From NCBI GenBank assembly GCA_902773395.1, contig CACYEJ010000206.1:1-16536 (forward strand): a stretch of DNA of 16,536 nt. The letters are read 5' to 3'. The position numbers were made by a program, and so were the translations under genes. The stretch comes from an uncultured Ruminococcus sp. GTDB lineage: Bacteria; Bacillota_A; Clostridia; Oscillospirales; Acutalibacteraceae. Below, in pieces: positions 6,865 through 14,416 of this stretch. The notes beneath the pieces are model-generated. The model was given only the letters and a program-made list of their open reading frames with translations, searched no databases and was not told the origin of the DNA. Numbering within the stretch: the first letter of the stretch is position 1; every line of letters starts with the position of its first letter.

Positions 6865-8655
6865 ATGGCAGAATTTATGACAGGAATGAAACGCACAAAT
6901 TACTGCGGCGAGCTGCGTATGAGTGACGTTGAAAAGGAAGTAACCCTCTTCGGTTGGGTTGCAAAAAAGAGAAATCTCGGTCCGCTGATATTTATTGACC
7001 TGCGTGACAGAACCGGTATTGTGCAGCTTTCGTTTGACGACACAACCGACAAGGAGATTTTCGAAAAGGCTGCAAAATGCCACAGCGAATATGTTCTCGG
7101 AATTGTAGGCACAGTAAAGGAAAGAAGCGCAAAAAGCAATAAGATTCCTACAGGCGATATCGAGATAAAGGTAACGGAGCTTCGCATTCTCGGAGAGAGT
7201 GAAACGCCGCCGTTTGAAATCACAGAAAACTGCAACACCGGCGAGGCAACACGCCTTAAATATCGTTATCTCGATTTAAGACGACCCGACCTACAGCAGA
7301 ACATTATTCTCCGTCACAAAATAGCAAAGGCGACAAGAGATTATTTTGACGAAAAGGGCTTCATCGAAATTGAAACTCCTATGCTTATCAAATCCACCCC
7401 TGAGGGCGCTAGAGATTTTCTTGTGCCGTCAAGAATCCACAAGGGCAGCTTTTATGCTTTGCCGCAGTCACCGCAAATCTACAAGCAGCTTTGCATGGTT
7501 GCAGGCTTTGACAAGTATATGCAGATTGCACGCTGTTTCCGTGATGAGGATTTAAGAGCCGACAGACAGCCTGAGTTCACGCAGATTGACCTTGAAATGT
7601 CTTTCGTAGATATGGAAGACGTTCTAGAGCTTGGAGAGGGCTTCATCAAGTATGTGTTCAAAACAGTTCTTGATATCGACATTCCCACGCCGTTCCCACG
7701 ATACACCTACAACGAGGTTATGGCTCGCTACGGTTCGGACAAGCCCGACACACGTTTTGGAATGGAGCTTTTTGATTTAAGCGATATTGTTAAAGGCTGC
7801 GGATTCGGCGTATTTGATTCTGCCGTTGAGGGCGGCGGAAGTGTCCGTGGCATTACGGCAAAAGGCGGTGCAAAGGCGTATTCAAAGAAAGGCATCAAGA
7901 AAATTACCGAAACAGCAAAAGGCATTGGCGCAAAGGGTCTTGCTTGGATTAAGGTAAATGATGACGGTATCGAAGCGCCTTTTTCAGAGTTCATCAGCGG
8001 CGACACGATGAAAGCTATTATCGACAAAGCCAGCGCAGAAGCAGGAGATATTATCTTCATCATTGCCGACACAAACGACACCAACGTAATGTCTATTCTT
8101 GGCGCGCTTCGTCTGGAAGCTGCAAAGAAGCTTGAAATTATCGGTGACGGATTTAATTTCCTTTGGGTAGTGGAATTCCCGTTCTTTGAGTTTGACAAGG
8201 ATTCGGGCGAATGGGTAGCTATGCACCACCCGTTCACATCTCCCACAGACGAGGCACTGAACCACCTTGAGGGCGACAAGAGCAAGGTTTATGCAAAGGC
8301 ATATGACATGGTACTTAACGGCATTGAGCTTTCATCAGGTTCTATCAGAATTACAAATCCGGAGCTGCAAAAGAGAATGTTCAGTATGCTTGGACTCAGC
8401 GATGAAGAGGCATACAAGAAATTCGGTTTCCTTACAGACGCATTCAAGTTTGGCGCGCCGCCGCACGGTGGAATGGGTATCGGTCTTGACAGATTGGTAA
8501 TGCAGATGATTAAGGCTGATACACTGCGTGATGTTGTGGCATTTCCGAAGGTACAGAATGCAAGCGAGCTAATGACAAACGCGCCGTCACCGGTTGACGA
8601 GCTTCAGCTTAATGAGCTTGGCATTGGTGTTACTGCTTCTGAGAATAAGGAGTAA
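6865..8655 (+). CDS. aspS: Aspartate--tRNA ligase (bacterial type)
   Basis: This 596-residue class II aminoacyl-tRNA synthetase charges tRNA-Asp. The N-terminal OB-fold anticodon domain (about 11-110) includes LFGWVAKKRN and IFIDLRDRTG. The catalytic core has motif 1 around 165-175, motif 2 FRDEDLRADRQPEFTQ at 225-240 and motif 3 GIGLDRLVM at 538-546. The inserted bacterial GAD domain occupies about 300-420. Leu38 sits where non-discriminating AspRS of the Pseudomonas type has His, which favours a tRNA-Asp-specific enzyme, but this rests on one position and is an inference. The ATG at 6865 was chosen for AAGGAAG (6850-6856) 8 bases upstream; Met8 (MKRTNYCGEL) is a less likely start. The gene follows the PNPOx gene by 24 bases and ends before a strong hairpin at 8721. 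Confidence 0.98.
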   Translation: MAEFMTGMKRTNYCGELRMSDVEKEVTLFGWVAKKRNLGPLIFIDLRDRTGIVQLSFDDTTDKEIFEKAAKCHSEYVLGIVGTVKERSAKSNKIPTGDIEIKVTELRILGESETPPFEITENCNTGEATRLKYRYLDLRRPDLQQNIILRHKIAKATRDYFDEKGFIEIETPMLIKSTPEGARDFLVPSRIHKGSFYALPQSPQIYKQLCMVAGFDKYMQIARCFRDEDLRADRQPEFTQIDLEMSFVDMEDVLELGEGFIKYVFKTVLDIDIPTPFPRYTYNEVMARYGSDKPDTRFGMELFDLSDIVKGCGFGVFDSAVEGGGSVRGITAKGGAKAYSKKGIKKITETAKGIGAKGLAWIKVNDDGIEAPFSEFISGDTMKAIIDKASAEAGDIIFIIADTNDTNVMSILGALRLEAAKKLEIIGDGFNFLWVVEFPFFEFDKDSGEWVAMHHPFTSPTDEALNHLEGDKSKVYAKAYDMVLNGIELSSGSIRITNPELQKRMFSMLGLSDEEAYKKFGFLTDAFKFGAPPHGGMGIGLDRLVMQMIKADTLRDVVAFPKVQNASELMTNAPSPVDELQLNELGIGVTASENKE

Positions 8656-8720
8656 TATTTTATAAATTTGATATTGATTCAGGAAAATTAATCTCTGTGA
8701 AATATATTTAAAGCATAACA

Positions 8721-8760
8721 AAAGAGGAGTTATATTTTAGCTCCTCTTTAAATTTTTTCT
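8721..8760 (+). terminator. Intrinsic terminator of aspS, possibly bidirectional
   Basis: AAAGAGGAG (8721-8729) pairs perfectly with CTCCTCTTT (8741-8749) around an 11-base loop. An AAATTTTTT tract follows. The opposite strand also ends in a T-rich run, so it could stop metH transcripts arriving from the right. Confidence 0.85.
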
Positions 8761-8792
8761 ATACTAACTAACACTAAGATTTAGCACTTTTA

Positions 8793-8850
8793 TTTCTTAG
8801 ACCGGCAATTCGCAAGCTCTTGCCTGTTTCTGTTCTAACCGGAAGATTTT
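8793..8850. repeat. Dispersed intergenic repeat, copy B
   Basis: TTTCTTAGACCGGCAATTC at 8793-8811 matches copy A at 3597-3615 with one difference, and TTGCCT follows at 8820-8825. This copy adds a small hairpin GCAAG-CT-CTTGC (8812-8823) and a second CCGG near 8839. It lies 44 bases behind the aspS terminator hairpin. Confidence 0.45.
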
Positions 8851-8900
8851 ATTTTTATTGTGCTTTGATTTATTTTTCTTAAATAAATTTTATTTAGTTT

Positions 8901-9040
8901 CGCTGAGGGTAGTTTGTTTTTCTACGCTGCTTTGTTGCGTCAGCGACTGGGCTCCGCATTAGGAACACCTGCCAATCAGTCTTCGCCTGGCGGCTTGACT
9001 TCTTGGGGTGTTCCGTCACCCGCAAACTTTTTATGCTTCA
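8901..9040. other. Structured GC-richer island (possible repeat element or RNA)
   Basis: Inverted repeats stack up here. CGCTGA (8901-8906) pairs with TCAGCG (8940-8945), and a small GTAG/CTAC hairpin lies inside. GACTG (8945-8949) pairs with CAGTC (8977-8981). GGAACACC (8962-8969) pairs with GGTGTTCC (9007-9014), enclosing GCCA/TGGC (8971-8974, 8988-8991). Some pairings exclude each other. The base composition is clearly richer in GC than the flanks. It may be a decayed dispersed repeat or a non-coding RNA; the sequence does not decide. Confidence 0.4.
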
Positions 9041-9059
9041 CAATTTTGCAACATTATTT

Positions 9060-11444
9060 TTATGCAAATAATTCCTCTGCATATCTCACAGTTTCCATTG
9101 CGTCCTTTGCGTAGTAATCCGCACCTATCATATCCGCATATTCCTGCGTCAACACTGCACCCCCAACTACTACCTTTGTATCAAGTCCGGCTTCTCTGAT
9201 TAGCTTAATAGTTTCCTCCATTGACGGCACTGTTGTTGTCATCAACGCACTCAATCCTACAAGCTTGATATTATTTTCAACGGCACAATCTCTCACCAAT
9301 TCGGGCGGCACATCTTTTCCCAAGTCAATCACCTCAAAGCCGTAATTGCTCATCAGCACCTTGACAATGTTCTTTCCGATGTCGTGAATATCTCCCTTAA
9401 CAGTCGCAAGAATAACTTTCCCCTTACTCGGCTGATCAGTATTGCTCAAAGCAGCTTTCACCGATTCAAAAGCAGCCTTTGCGGCGTCTGCGCTCATAAG
9501 CAGCTGCGGCAGGAAAACTGTCTTATCCTCAAAGCCCTTACCAACTGTATCAAGAGCCGGAATTATCTGCTCATTTACAATCACAAGCGGATCATTATCC
9601 TTTGTAAGCTCCGCTGCAATCAAACCGGCTTTCTCCTTCAAGCCTTTTATTATAGCGTGCTTCAACGGGTCGCTGCTGTCGGCAGTACCGGCGGCAGTCT
9701 GGGCGCTGCTTGCCGAGGTAGTCTGAGCCGTAATGTTCGAAGCATAATTAATGTAGCCAACACAGTTTTCGTCCATATTTCTGAGAGCCTTAAAGCTATG
9801 ATAAACCTTCATCATCTCAAATGAGAAAGGATTCATTATAGCGCAGTCAAGACCGTTCTGCAATGCAATCGCATAAAATGTTGATGTAACAAAATCTCTG
9901 TTCGGCAGACCAAACGAGATATTTGAAATACCAAGACTCGTATGCACACCAAGCCGTTCTTCAATCAGCCTAATGCTTTCAAGCGTAACATTAGCGCTGT
10001 TCGTATCGGAAGAAATTGTCATAGCAAGAGGGTCAACAATAATATCGCATCTGTCAATACCGTATTTTTCAGCCTCTTCAATGATTTCCTTTGCAATTTC
10101 AAAGCGTCCCTCGGCTGTATTTGGAATTCCTTTTTTACCGATAGTCAATGCAATAACTGTGCCGCCGTACTTTTTGACAAGCGGAAAAATTGCGTCCATG
10201 CTCTCCTGTTTGCCGTTTACAGAGTTTACAAGCGGCTTGCCGTTATAAATTCGCATAGATTTCTCCATAGCGATAGGGTCTACCGTATCGAGCTGCAAAG
10301 GCAAATCGCTTACAGCCTGTAGCTCCGTAACGACATTTATCATCATCTGAACCTCGTCAATCTCCGGAAGACCAACATTAACATCGAGAATATCCGCTCC
10401 GGCGTCCTGCTGAGTGATACCCTCATTCAAAATATAATCAAGATTATTTTCTCTCAGCGCAGCTTTAAACTTTGACTTACCTGTAGGGTTAATTCTCTCT
10501 CCAATCAGAATCGGAACATCACCAATTTTCACAGCGTGAGTATACGAGGAAACAACCGTCTGATGTTTTTTGTTGATTGGCTTAAACGGAATATTCTTTG
10601 TTTTTTCAATTGTCTTTCTGATAAACTCAGGCGTTGTGCCGCAGCAGCCTCCAATGATTGTAGCTCCTGCTTTGACTATCTGCGCCATATAATCAGAGAA
10701 CTGCTCAGCGTCTACATCGTAAACCGTTTTTCCTCCAACACTCTTTGGCAATCCGGCATTAGGATTAACAATTACCGGAATGCTCGCCTCCTGCACAAGC
10801 TTAGGAACAATTTTGACCATTTGTTCAGGACCAAGCGAACAATTCATACCCAAAGCGTCAACACGAAGTCCTTCAAGCATAGCCACCATTGCCGCCGGGT
10901 CTGCGCCCGTCATAAGCTTTGCGTTCTCATCGTAAACGCACGTAACGAACACCGGCAGACTGCTGTTTTCCTTTGCCGCAAGCACAGCCGCTTTTGTTTC
11001 ATACGAGTCGTTCATGGTTTCAATCAAAATCAAATCAACGCCGCACTTATCGGCAATTTTGATACCGTCCGCAAAGAGTGACACAGCGTCCTCAAAATCC
11101 AGATCTCCCAGCGGCTTTAGCATCTTGCCAAGAGAGCCGATATCATACGCAATGTAGCGTTCGCCGTCAAAATGCTTTTTTGCTTCTTTAGCGTTATCAA
11201 CGGCAGCAGTGATAATCTCCTCCAGATTATCAAATTTCAAACGATTTGCACCAAATGTATTTGTTGAAATAATATTGCAGCCGCTTTCGAAATAAGCTTT
11301 ATGGATATTGATAATCACATCTCTGTGAGAGATATTCCAAAGCTCCGGCAGCTCGCCGGGCGCTAATCCCTGCTCTTGCAGCAGCGTCCCCATTCCCCCG
11401 TCAAAGTATGTTATGGAAGATTTTATTTTATCTAAAATATTCAT
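9060..11444 (-). CDS. metH: Cobalamin-dependent methionine synthase lacking the reactivation domain
   Basis: This 794-residue three-module enzyme transfers the methyl group of 5-methyltetrahydrofolate to homocysteine through methylcobalamin. The homocysteine module (about 1-290) has GGMGTLL at 16-22 and zinc ligands Cys202 (NCSLGP) and Cys267/Cys268 (GGCCGT). The pterin module (about 312-560) has IGERINPTGK at 314-323 and DAGADILDVNVG. A low-complexity Ala/Ser/Thr linker (571-592) leads to the cobalamin module, with DIHDIG at 685-690 giving the axial His687, GLSALMTTT and VVVGGA. The roughly 330-residue AdoMet-binding reactivation domain of E. coli MetH is absent and is encoded by the gene directly upstream. 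The ATG at 11444 follows AGGAG by 8 bases, and that site overlaps the 3' end of the upstream gene, whose stop is 4 bases away. It is the last gene of the metF operon. Confidence 0.96.
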   Translation of the reverse strand: MNILDKIKSSITYFDGGMGTLLQEQGLAPGELPELWNISHRDVIINIHKAYFESGCNIISTNTFGANRLKFDNLEEIITAAVDNAKEAKKHFDGERYIAYDIGSLGKMLKPLGDLDFEDAVSLFADGIKIADKCGVDLILIETMNDSYETKAAVLAAKENSSLPVFVTCVYDENAKLMTGADPAAMVAMLEGLRVDALGMNCSLGPEQMVKIVPKLVQEASIPVIVNPNAGLPKSVGGKTVYDVDAEQFSDYMAQIVKAGATIIGGCCGTTPEFIRKTIEKTKNIPFKPINKKHQTVVSSYTHAVKIGDVPILIGERINPTGKSKFKAALRENNLDYILNEGITQQDAGADILDVNVGLPEIDEVQMMINVVTELQAVSDLPLQLDTVDPIAMEKSMRIYNGKPLVNSVNGKQESMDAIFPLVKKYGGTVIALTIGKKGIPNTAEGRFEIAKEIIEEAEKYGIDRCDIIVDPLAMTISSDTNSANVTLESIRLIEERLGVHTSLGISNISFGLPNRDFVTSTFYAIALQNGLDCAIMNPFSFEMMKVYHSFKALRNMDENCVGYINYASNITAQTTSASSAQTAAGTADSSDPLKHAIIKGLKEKAGLIAAELTKDNDPLVIVNEQIIPALDTVGKGFEDKTVFLPQLLMSADAAKAAFESVKAALSNTDQPSKGKVILATVKGDIHDIGKNIVKVLMSNYGFEVIDLGKDVPPELVRDCAVENNIKLVGLSALMTTTVPSMEETIKLIREAGLDTKVVVGGAVLTQEYADMIGADYYAKDAMETVRYAEELFA

Positions 11445-11448
11445 ACAT

Positions 11449-12126
11449 TCAGCTCCTATAAATACAATTACGATTATCGCAGCTCATACACTTATTACCG
11501 CAGGTTCTCGACTCAGCGCCTATTCCTATTACCGCCGTAACAGATTTTGTCGGCGTCATCAGAAGAGAGTCCGAAAGCGTGATTCCAAGCTTTCTTGCAA
11601 CGTCAAGGCAGCTTACAAAGTCCCTCTGATATTCAAGCGAAAAATCTCCATATCCGGCGCTGAACCTTGCGCAGTGCTTCTCATCGTTTTTCGTAAGCTC
11701 CAGCTCCGCCTTGTCGCACCAGTACTCTATAGCGGACGAGCCGAGGGCGTCTAAAACAACACCTTTAGCGGCATTAATCCTGTTGTACTTAGCGATAAGC
11801 CTATCAACCCCGATACCGATAGTAGCGGCGAAAAGTATCACGCTGTGGCAGCCTTTAAGGTGGTTGTACAAATCATGACTTTGAACATCGCCAAAGCCGA
11901 TATCAACGACATTTTCCCTAACGAATTCTACAGATGTTCGAACACAGCAATATCTAGCCTGTACAACATTCAGAAGCTCCTGCTCACATTCCTCTATCAT
12001 TCGCATAATATTTTCATCAGGAGTTATTTTCCTATATCCGAGGTAGCGTACAGCCTCATCTCGTACTGTCTGCACCTCACCCTTTTGCGCAATTCTCAGT
12101 TCAACTGTAAAATCAGAATTTTTCAT
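11449..12126 (-). CDS. Stand-alone methionine synthase reactivation (activation-domain) protein
   Basis: This 225-residue protein resembles the vitamin B12-dependent methionine synthase activation domain. In E. coli MetH this domain binds AdoMet and remethylates cobalamin after oxidation to Cob(II). The AdoMet-site block appears as RFSAGYGDF (154-162, against RPAPGYPAC in E. coli), and a second family block is MTPTKSVTAVIGIG at 190-203. It is shorter than the E. coli domain. The C terminus carries a cluster C209-x3-C213-x2-C216-x4-C221, which suggests a metal or Fe-S site. The gene sits between metF and metH with 4-base gaps on both sides. Its ATG has no clear ribosome binding site, so translation is probably coupled to the end of metF. 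The split matches the arrangement known from Thermotoga, where MetH and this domain are separate neighbours. The electron donor is unknown. Confidence 0.88.
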   Translation of the reverse strand: MKNSDFTVELRIAQKGEVQTVRDEAVRYLGYRKITPDENIMRMIEECEQELLNVVQARYCCVRTSVEFVRENVVDIGFGDVQSHDLYNHLKGCHSVILFAATIGIGVDRLIAKYNRINAAKGVVLDALGSSAIEYWCDKAELELTKNDEKHCARFSAGYGDFSLEYQRDFVSCLDVARKLGITLSDSLLMTPTKSVTAVIGIGAESRTCGNKCMSCDNRNCIYRS

Positions 12127-12130
12127 AGGC

Positions 12131-12994
12131 TCATTTTATGATATACGAAATGTTATCCATAATAGCTTTTGCAACCTCAGGTTTATTCATCGTGTAAATA
12201 TGTACGGCATTAATTCCATTTGCATAGAGATCAATTATCTGCTCGGTAGCAAATGCGATTCCAGCCTGCTTCATAGCTTCGGGATTATCGCCGTAGCGGT
12301 CAACAATTCTTACAAATCTCTGAGGAAGAGCCGACTGTGAAATAGACATAATTCTCTTAATCTGAGCCGCATTCGTAACAGGCATAATACCGGCAACAAC
12401 AGGCACTCTTATACCTGCCTCACGGACTCTGTACAAAAAGTTGTACAGAATATTATTGTCAAAGAACATCTGAGTTGTGAGGAACTCGCAGCCCTTATCT
12501 ACCTTAATTTTGAGATTAGCGATATCCTCTCTGGAGTTCTCGCTTTCAGGGTGAGTTTCGGGATAGCACGCGCCGCCTATGCAAAAATCGCCGTGAATTT
12601 TTATCTCATCAATAAGTTCGCTTGCATAGTGATACTTGCACTTTGTTCTGTCGAAGCCCTCAGGAATATCTCCTCTGAGAGCAAGGATATTTTCGATACC
12701 CTTAGACTGCAAATTTTTCACAACAGAATCAATTTTCTCCTTATCCGAACTCACGCACGTAAGATGAGCAAGGGTAGGAACGCCGTAATTTTTCTGAATA
12801 TTAGCGGCGATATCTGCTGTAAAATCAGACGTGCCGCCGCCTGCGCCGTAGGTTACGCTCATAAAGTCGGGTTTCAAAGCGGCAATCTGTTCTGTAGCGT
12901 GTTTAATGCTTTCGAACTTATCGCTTGTTTTTGGCGGAAAAACCTCCATTGACAAGGTGGGTTTTTCGCTTTTGATTAAATCTATAATCTTCAT
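12131..12994 (-). CDS. metF: 5,10-methylenetetrahydrofolate reductase
   Basis: This 287-residue flavoprotein of the MetF family reduces methylene-tetrahydrofolate to 5-methyltetrahydrofolate, the methyl donor for the MetH encoded two genes downstream. The TIM-barrel motifs are intact: SMEVFPPK (15-22) with catalytic Glu17, TYGAGGG (48-54), ALRGD (105-109; Asp109 is the flavin-site Asp), GACYPETH (141-148), TQMFFD (174-179; Gln175), AGIMP (201-205) and HIYTMNK (265-271). The single-domain length fits bacterial MetF without a C-terminal extension. The ATG at 12994 is preceded by AAAGGAAAG. A good promoter lies just upstream, with a leader of only about 48 bases, which leaves no space for a SAM riboswitch. 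The reactivation gene starts 4 bases after the stop. Under anaerobic conditions the electron donor could be ferredoxin rather than NADH, but nothing here shows it. Confidence 0.97.
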   Translation of the reverse strand: MKIIDLIKSEKPTLSMEVFPPKTSDKFESIKHATEQIAALKPDFMSVTYGAGGGTSDFTADIAANIQKNYGVPTLAHLTCVSSDKEKIDSVVKNLQSKGIENILALRGDIPEGFDRTKCKYHYASELIDEIKIHGDFCIGGACYPETHPESENSREDIANLKIKVDKGCEFLTTQMFFDNNILYNFLYRVREAGIRVPVVAGIMPVTNAAQIKRIMSISQSALPQRFVRIVDRYGDNPEAMKQAGIAFATEQIIDLYANGINAVHIYTMNKPEVAKAIMDNISYIIK

Positions 12995-13020
12995 GTTTCT
13001 TCTTTCCTTTTACATTATTA

Positions 13021-13043
13021 AAACATACTAACTCCATATGTTT
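13021..13043 (-). promoter_or_regulatory. Inverted repeat at the metF transcription start
   Basis: AAACATA (13021-13027) and TATGTTT (13037-13043) form a 7-bp dyad with a 9-base spacer, beginning 5 bases behind the -10 box and covering the predicted start point. It could be an operator or a short 5' hairpin. Its right half in the minus-strand reading shares TAGTATGT with the coaX dyad, but the half-site spacing differs by one base. Confidence 0.35.
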
Positions 13044-13048
13044 ATTAT

Positions 13049-13077
13049 ATAATACCACATTTTCAAGAATTTTGCAA
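13049..13077 (-). promoter_or_regulatory. Promoter of the metF-reactivation-metH operon
   Basis: On the minus strand, TTGCAA (13072-13077) is 17 bases from TATTAT (13049-13054), followed directly by further TA-rich sequence. The promoter lies between the coaBC stop (13100) and metF. No terminator separates coaBC from it, so read-through from coaBC is also possible. Confidence 0.6.
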
Positions 13078-13099
13078 TAATAAGTAGTTTTAAAGTTTT

Positions 13100-14305
13100 T
13101 TAATGCTGCTGCCGAGCGGATTTTATTTTAATTATCTCGTCAAAAATCGCCCTTGCAACCTCCTGCTTGCTCATTATATCAAACTCCTTAATATCATTTG
13201 CGGTAATCAGCGTGACGACATTTGTATCAGTGCCAAAGCCTGCACCCTTTGTTTTCAGATTGTTGGCGATAATCATATCAAGATTTTTCTTTATAAGCTT
13301 TCCTCTTGAATTCTCCAGAAGATTCTCCGTTTCCATTGAGAAGCCGCATAGAAACTGATGCTTCTTTCGTCTGCCAAGCTCTGCAATAATATCGGCAGTT
13401 CTTTCAAGCTCAATCGACAAATCCCCCTCGGATTTTTTCAGCTTATTATCTGCAACAGTTTTTGGGCGGTAATCCGCAACTGCCGCCGCCTTTACAACAA
13501 TCGTGCTTTCCTCAAAGCGTGATGTAACCTCATCGTACATTTCCTGAGCCGTAGTCACCTTTACAAGATTTACAAACATCGGCGGTTCAATCTCCGTATG
13601 AGCCGTTACAAGAGTAACCTCCGCGCCACGCCTAACTGCATTTTCGGCAATAGCATAACCCATTTTTCCGGTAGAATGATTAGTAATAAATCGTACCGGG
13701 TCAATAGGCTCTCTGGTTGCTCCGGCAGTGACAAGAATTTTCTCACCTATTAAATCTTTCTCAAACGCACACTCTTTTAAAATATATTGAAGCAGAACAT
13801 TTTCATCGGGCATTCTGCCGTCACCGATATCACCATTGGCAAGCATACCGTTATCAGGCTGCACAATCTCATATCCAAAATAGGCGAGCTTGCGGATATT
13901 GTCCTGAACTATGGGGTTATGATACATATTATGATTCATAGCCGGAGAAACGATTTTCTTGCACGGACACGCCATTATGGTAGTTGTGAGCATATCATCG
14001 GCGATTCCGTTAGCGATTTTGCCTATTACGTTTGCACTGGCAGGCGCAAGCATTACAACATCAGCTTTCTTTGCAAGCGCCACGTGTTCAACGCTGTATT
14101 TGAAATTTCTGTCGAACGTATCAACAAGACATTTATTTCCGGTAAGACTTTCAAAGGTAATAGGATTTATAAAATTCGCTGCATTACGGGTCATCAAAAC
14201 CTGTACATCAGCACCAAGCTTTTTACACATTCTTGCGAGATTTGCAATTTTATAAGCGGCAATACTTCCGCTCACCGCAAGGACTATTGTTTTATTTTTA
14301 AGCAT
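13100..14305 (-). CDS. coaBC: Bifunctional phosphopantothenoylcysteine decarboxylase / phosphopantothenate--cysteine ligase
   Basis: This 401-residue fusion covers two coenzyme A steps: CTP-dependent coupling of 4'-phosphopantothenate to cysteine (CoaB) and FMN-dependent decarboxylation (CoaC). The CoaC half (1-180) has SGSIAAYK at 12-19, the catalytic His74 (SVEH), APASAN 87-92 and PAMN with Asn124. The flap motif, normally ACGD with Cys158 in E. coli, reads ANGD with Asn157 here. The CoaB half (185-401) has TAGATREPID 193-202, ITNHSTGKMG 207-216 (Asn209), KAAAVADYRP 272-281 and the KLKK motif at 288-291. The start at 14305 is preferred: AAGGAAG lies 8 bases upstream. The longer frame from 14344 would place the predicted -10 box inside the gene and lacks a binding site. 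The gene is divergent from coaX, the first enzyme of the same pathway. Confidence 0.96.
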   Translation of the reverse strand: MLKNKTIVLAVSGSIAAYKIANLARMCKKLGADVQVLMTRNAANFINPITFESLTGNKCLVDTFDRNFKYSVEHVALAKKADVVMLAPASANVIGKIANGIADDMLTTTIMACPCKKIVSPAMNHNMYHNPIVQDNIRKLAYFGYEIVQPDNGMLANGDIGDGRMPDENVLLQYILKECAFEKDLIGEKILVTAGATREPIDPVRFITNHSTGKMGYAIAENAVRRGAEVTLVTAHTEIEPPMFVNLVKVTTAQEMYDEVTSRFEESTIVVKAAAVADYRPKTVADNKLKKSEGDLSIELERTADIIAELGRRKKHQFLCGFSMETENLLENSRGKLIKKNLDMIIANNLKTKGAGFGTDTNVVTLITANDIKEFDIMSKQEVARAIFDEIIKIKSARQQH

Positions 14306-14327
14306 AATTGAACTTCCTTTATTTTTT

Positions 14328-14356
14328 ATTATAATTTGTGCCATTCTCTCTCAAAA
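14328..14356 (-). promoter_or_regulatory. Putative coaBC promoter
   Basis: On the minus strand, TTTTGA (14351-14356) lies 17 bases from a perfect TATAAT (14328-14333). The predicted start is a little upstream of the ribosome binding site serving the ATG at 14305, which gives a leader of about 15-20 bases and supports that start. Confidence 0.5.
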
Positions 14357-14386
14357 TATATTTTACCAAATTTTTTTTAATAATGC

Positions 14387-14415
14387 TATACATTTTAAAA
14401 AATTTATGTTATAAT
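14387..14415 (+). promoter_or_regulatory. Putative coaX promoter
   Basis: TATACA (14387-14392) is 17 bases from a perfect TATAAT (14410-14415). The 24-bp dyad at 14417-14440 starts two bases later and covers the predicted transcription start. Confidence 0.55.
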
Positions 14416-14416
14416 G

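Larger units (their letters stand above)
8656..9059. other. Convergent spacer between aspS and metH without a convincing gene
   Basis: These 404 bases hold the aspS terminator (8721-8760), repeat copy B (8793-8850) and a GC-richer, hairpin-rich island (8901-9040). A small open frame at 8914-9114 overlaps the metH 3' end and has no ribosome binding site or recognisable product, so I do not call it a gene. No dedicated metH terminator was found close to its stop. Confidence 0.6.

Noticed and set aside
7728..8285. A 185-codon open frame antisense to aspS
   Set aside because: It lies wholly inside the aspS GAD and catalytic regions, with Ser/Pro/Ile-rich composition typical of an antisense shadow.
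8914..9114. A 66-codon open frame in the convergent gap
   Set aside because: It has no ribosome binding site, overlaps the metH 3' end on the opposite strand, reads through the hairpin island and resembles no protein I know.
12995..13099. A SAM riboswitch before metF
   Set aside because: The predicted leader is about 48 bases and has only a 7-bp dyad. The gap to coaBC is too short for an S-box and shows none of its conserved blocks.
14306..14344. A longer CoaBC with 13 extra N-terminal residues
   Set aside because: The upstream ATG lacks a ribosome binding site, the predicted -10 box would fall inside the extension, and the family starts at the MLKNKTIVL-type residues.
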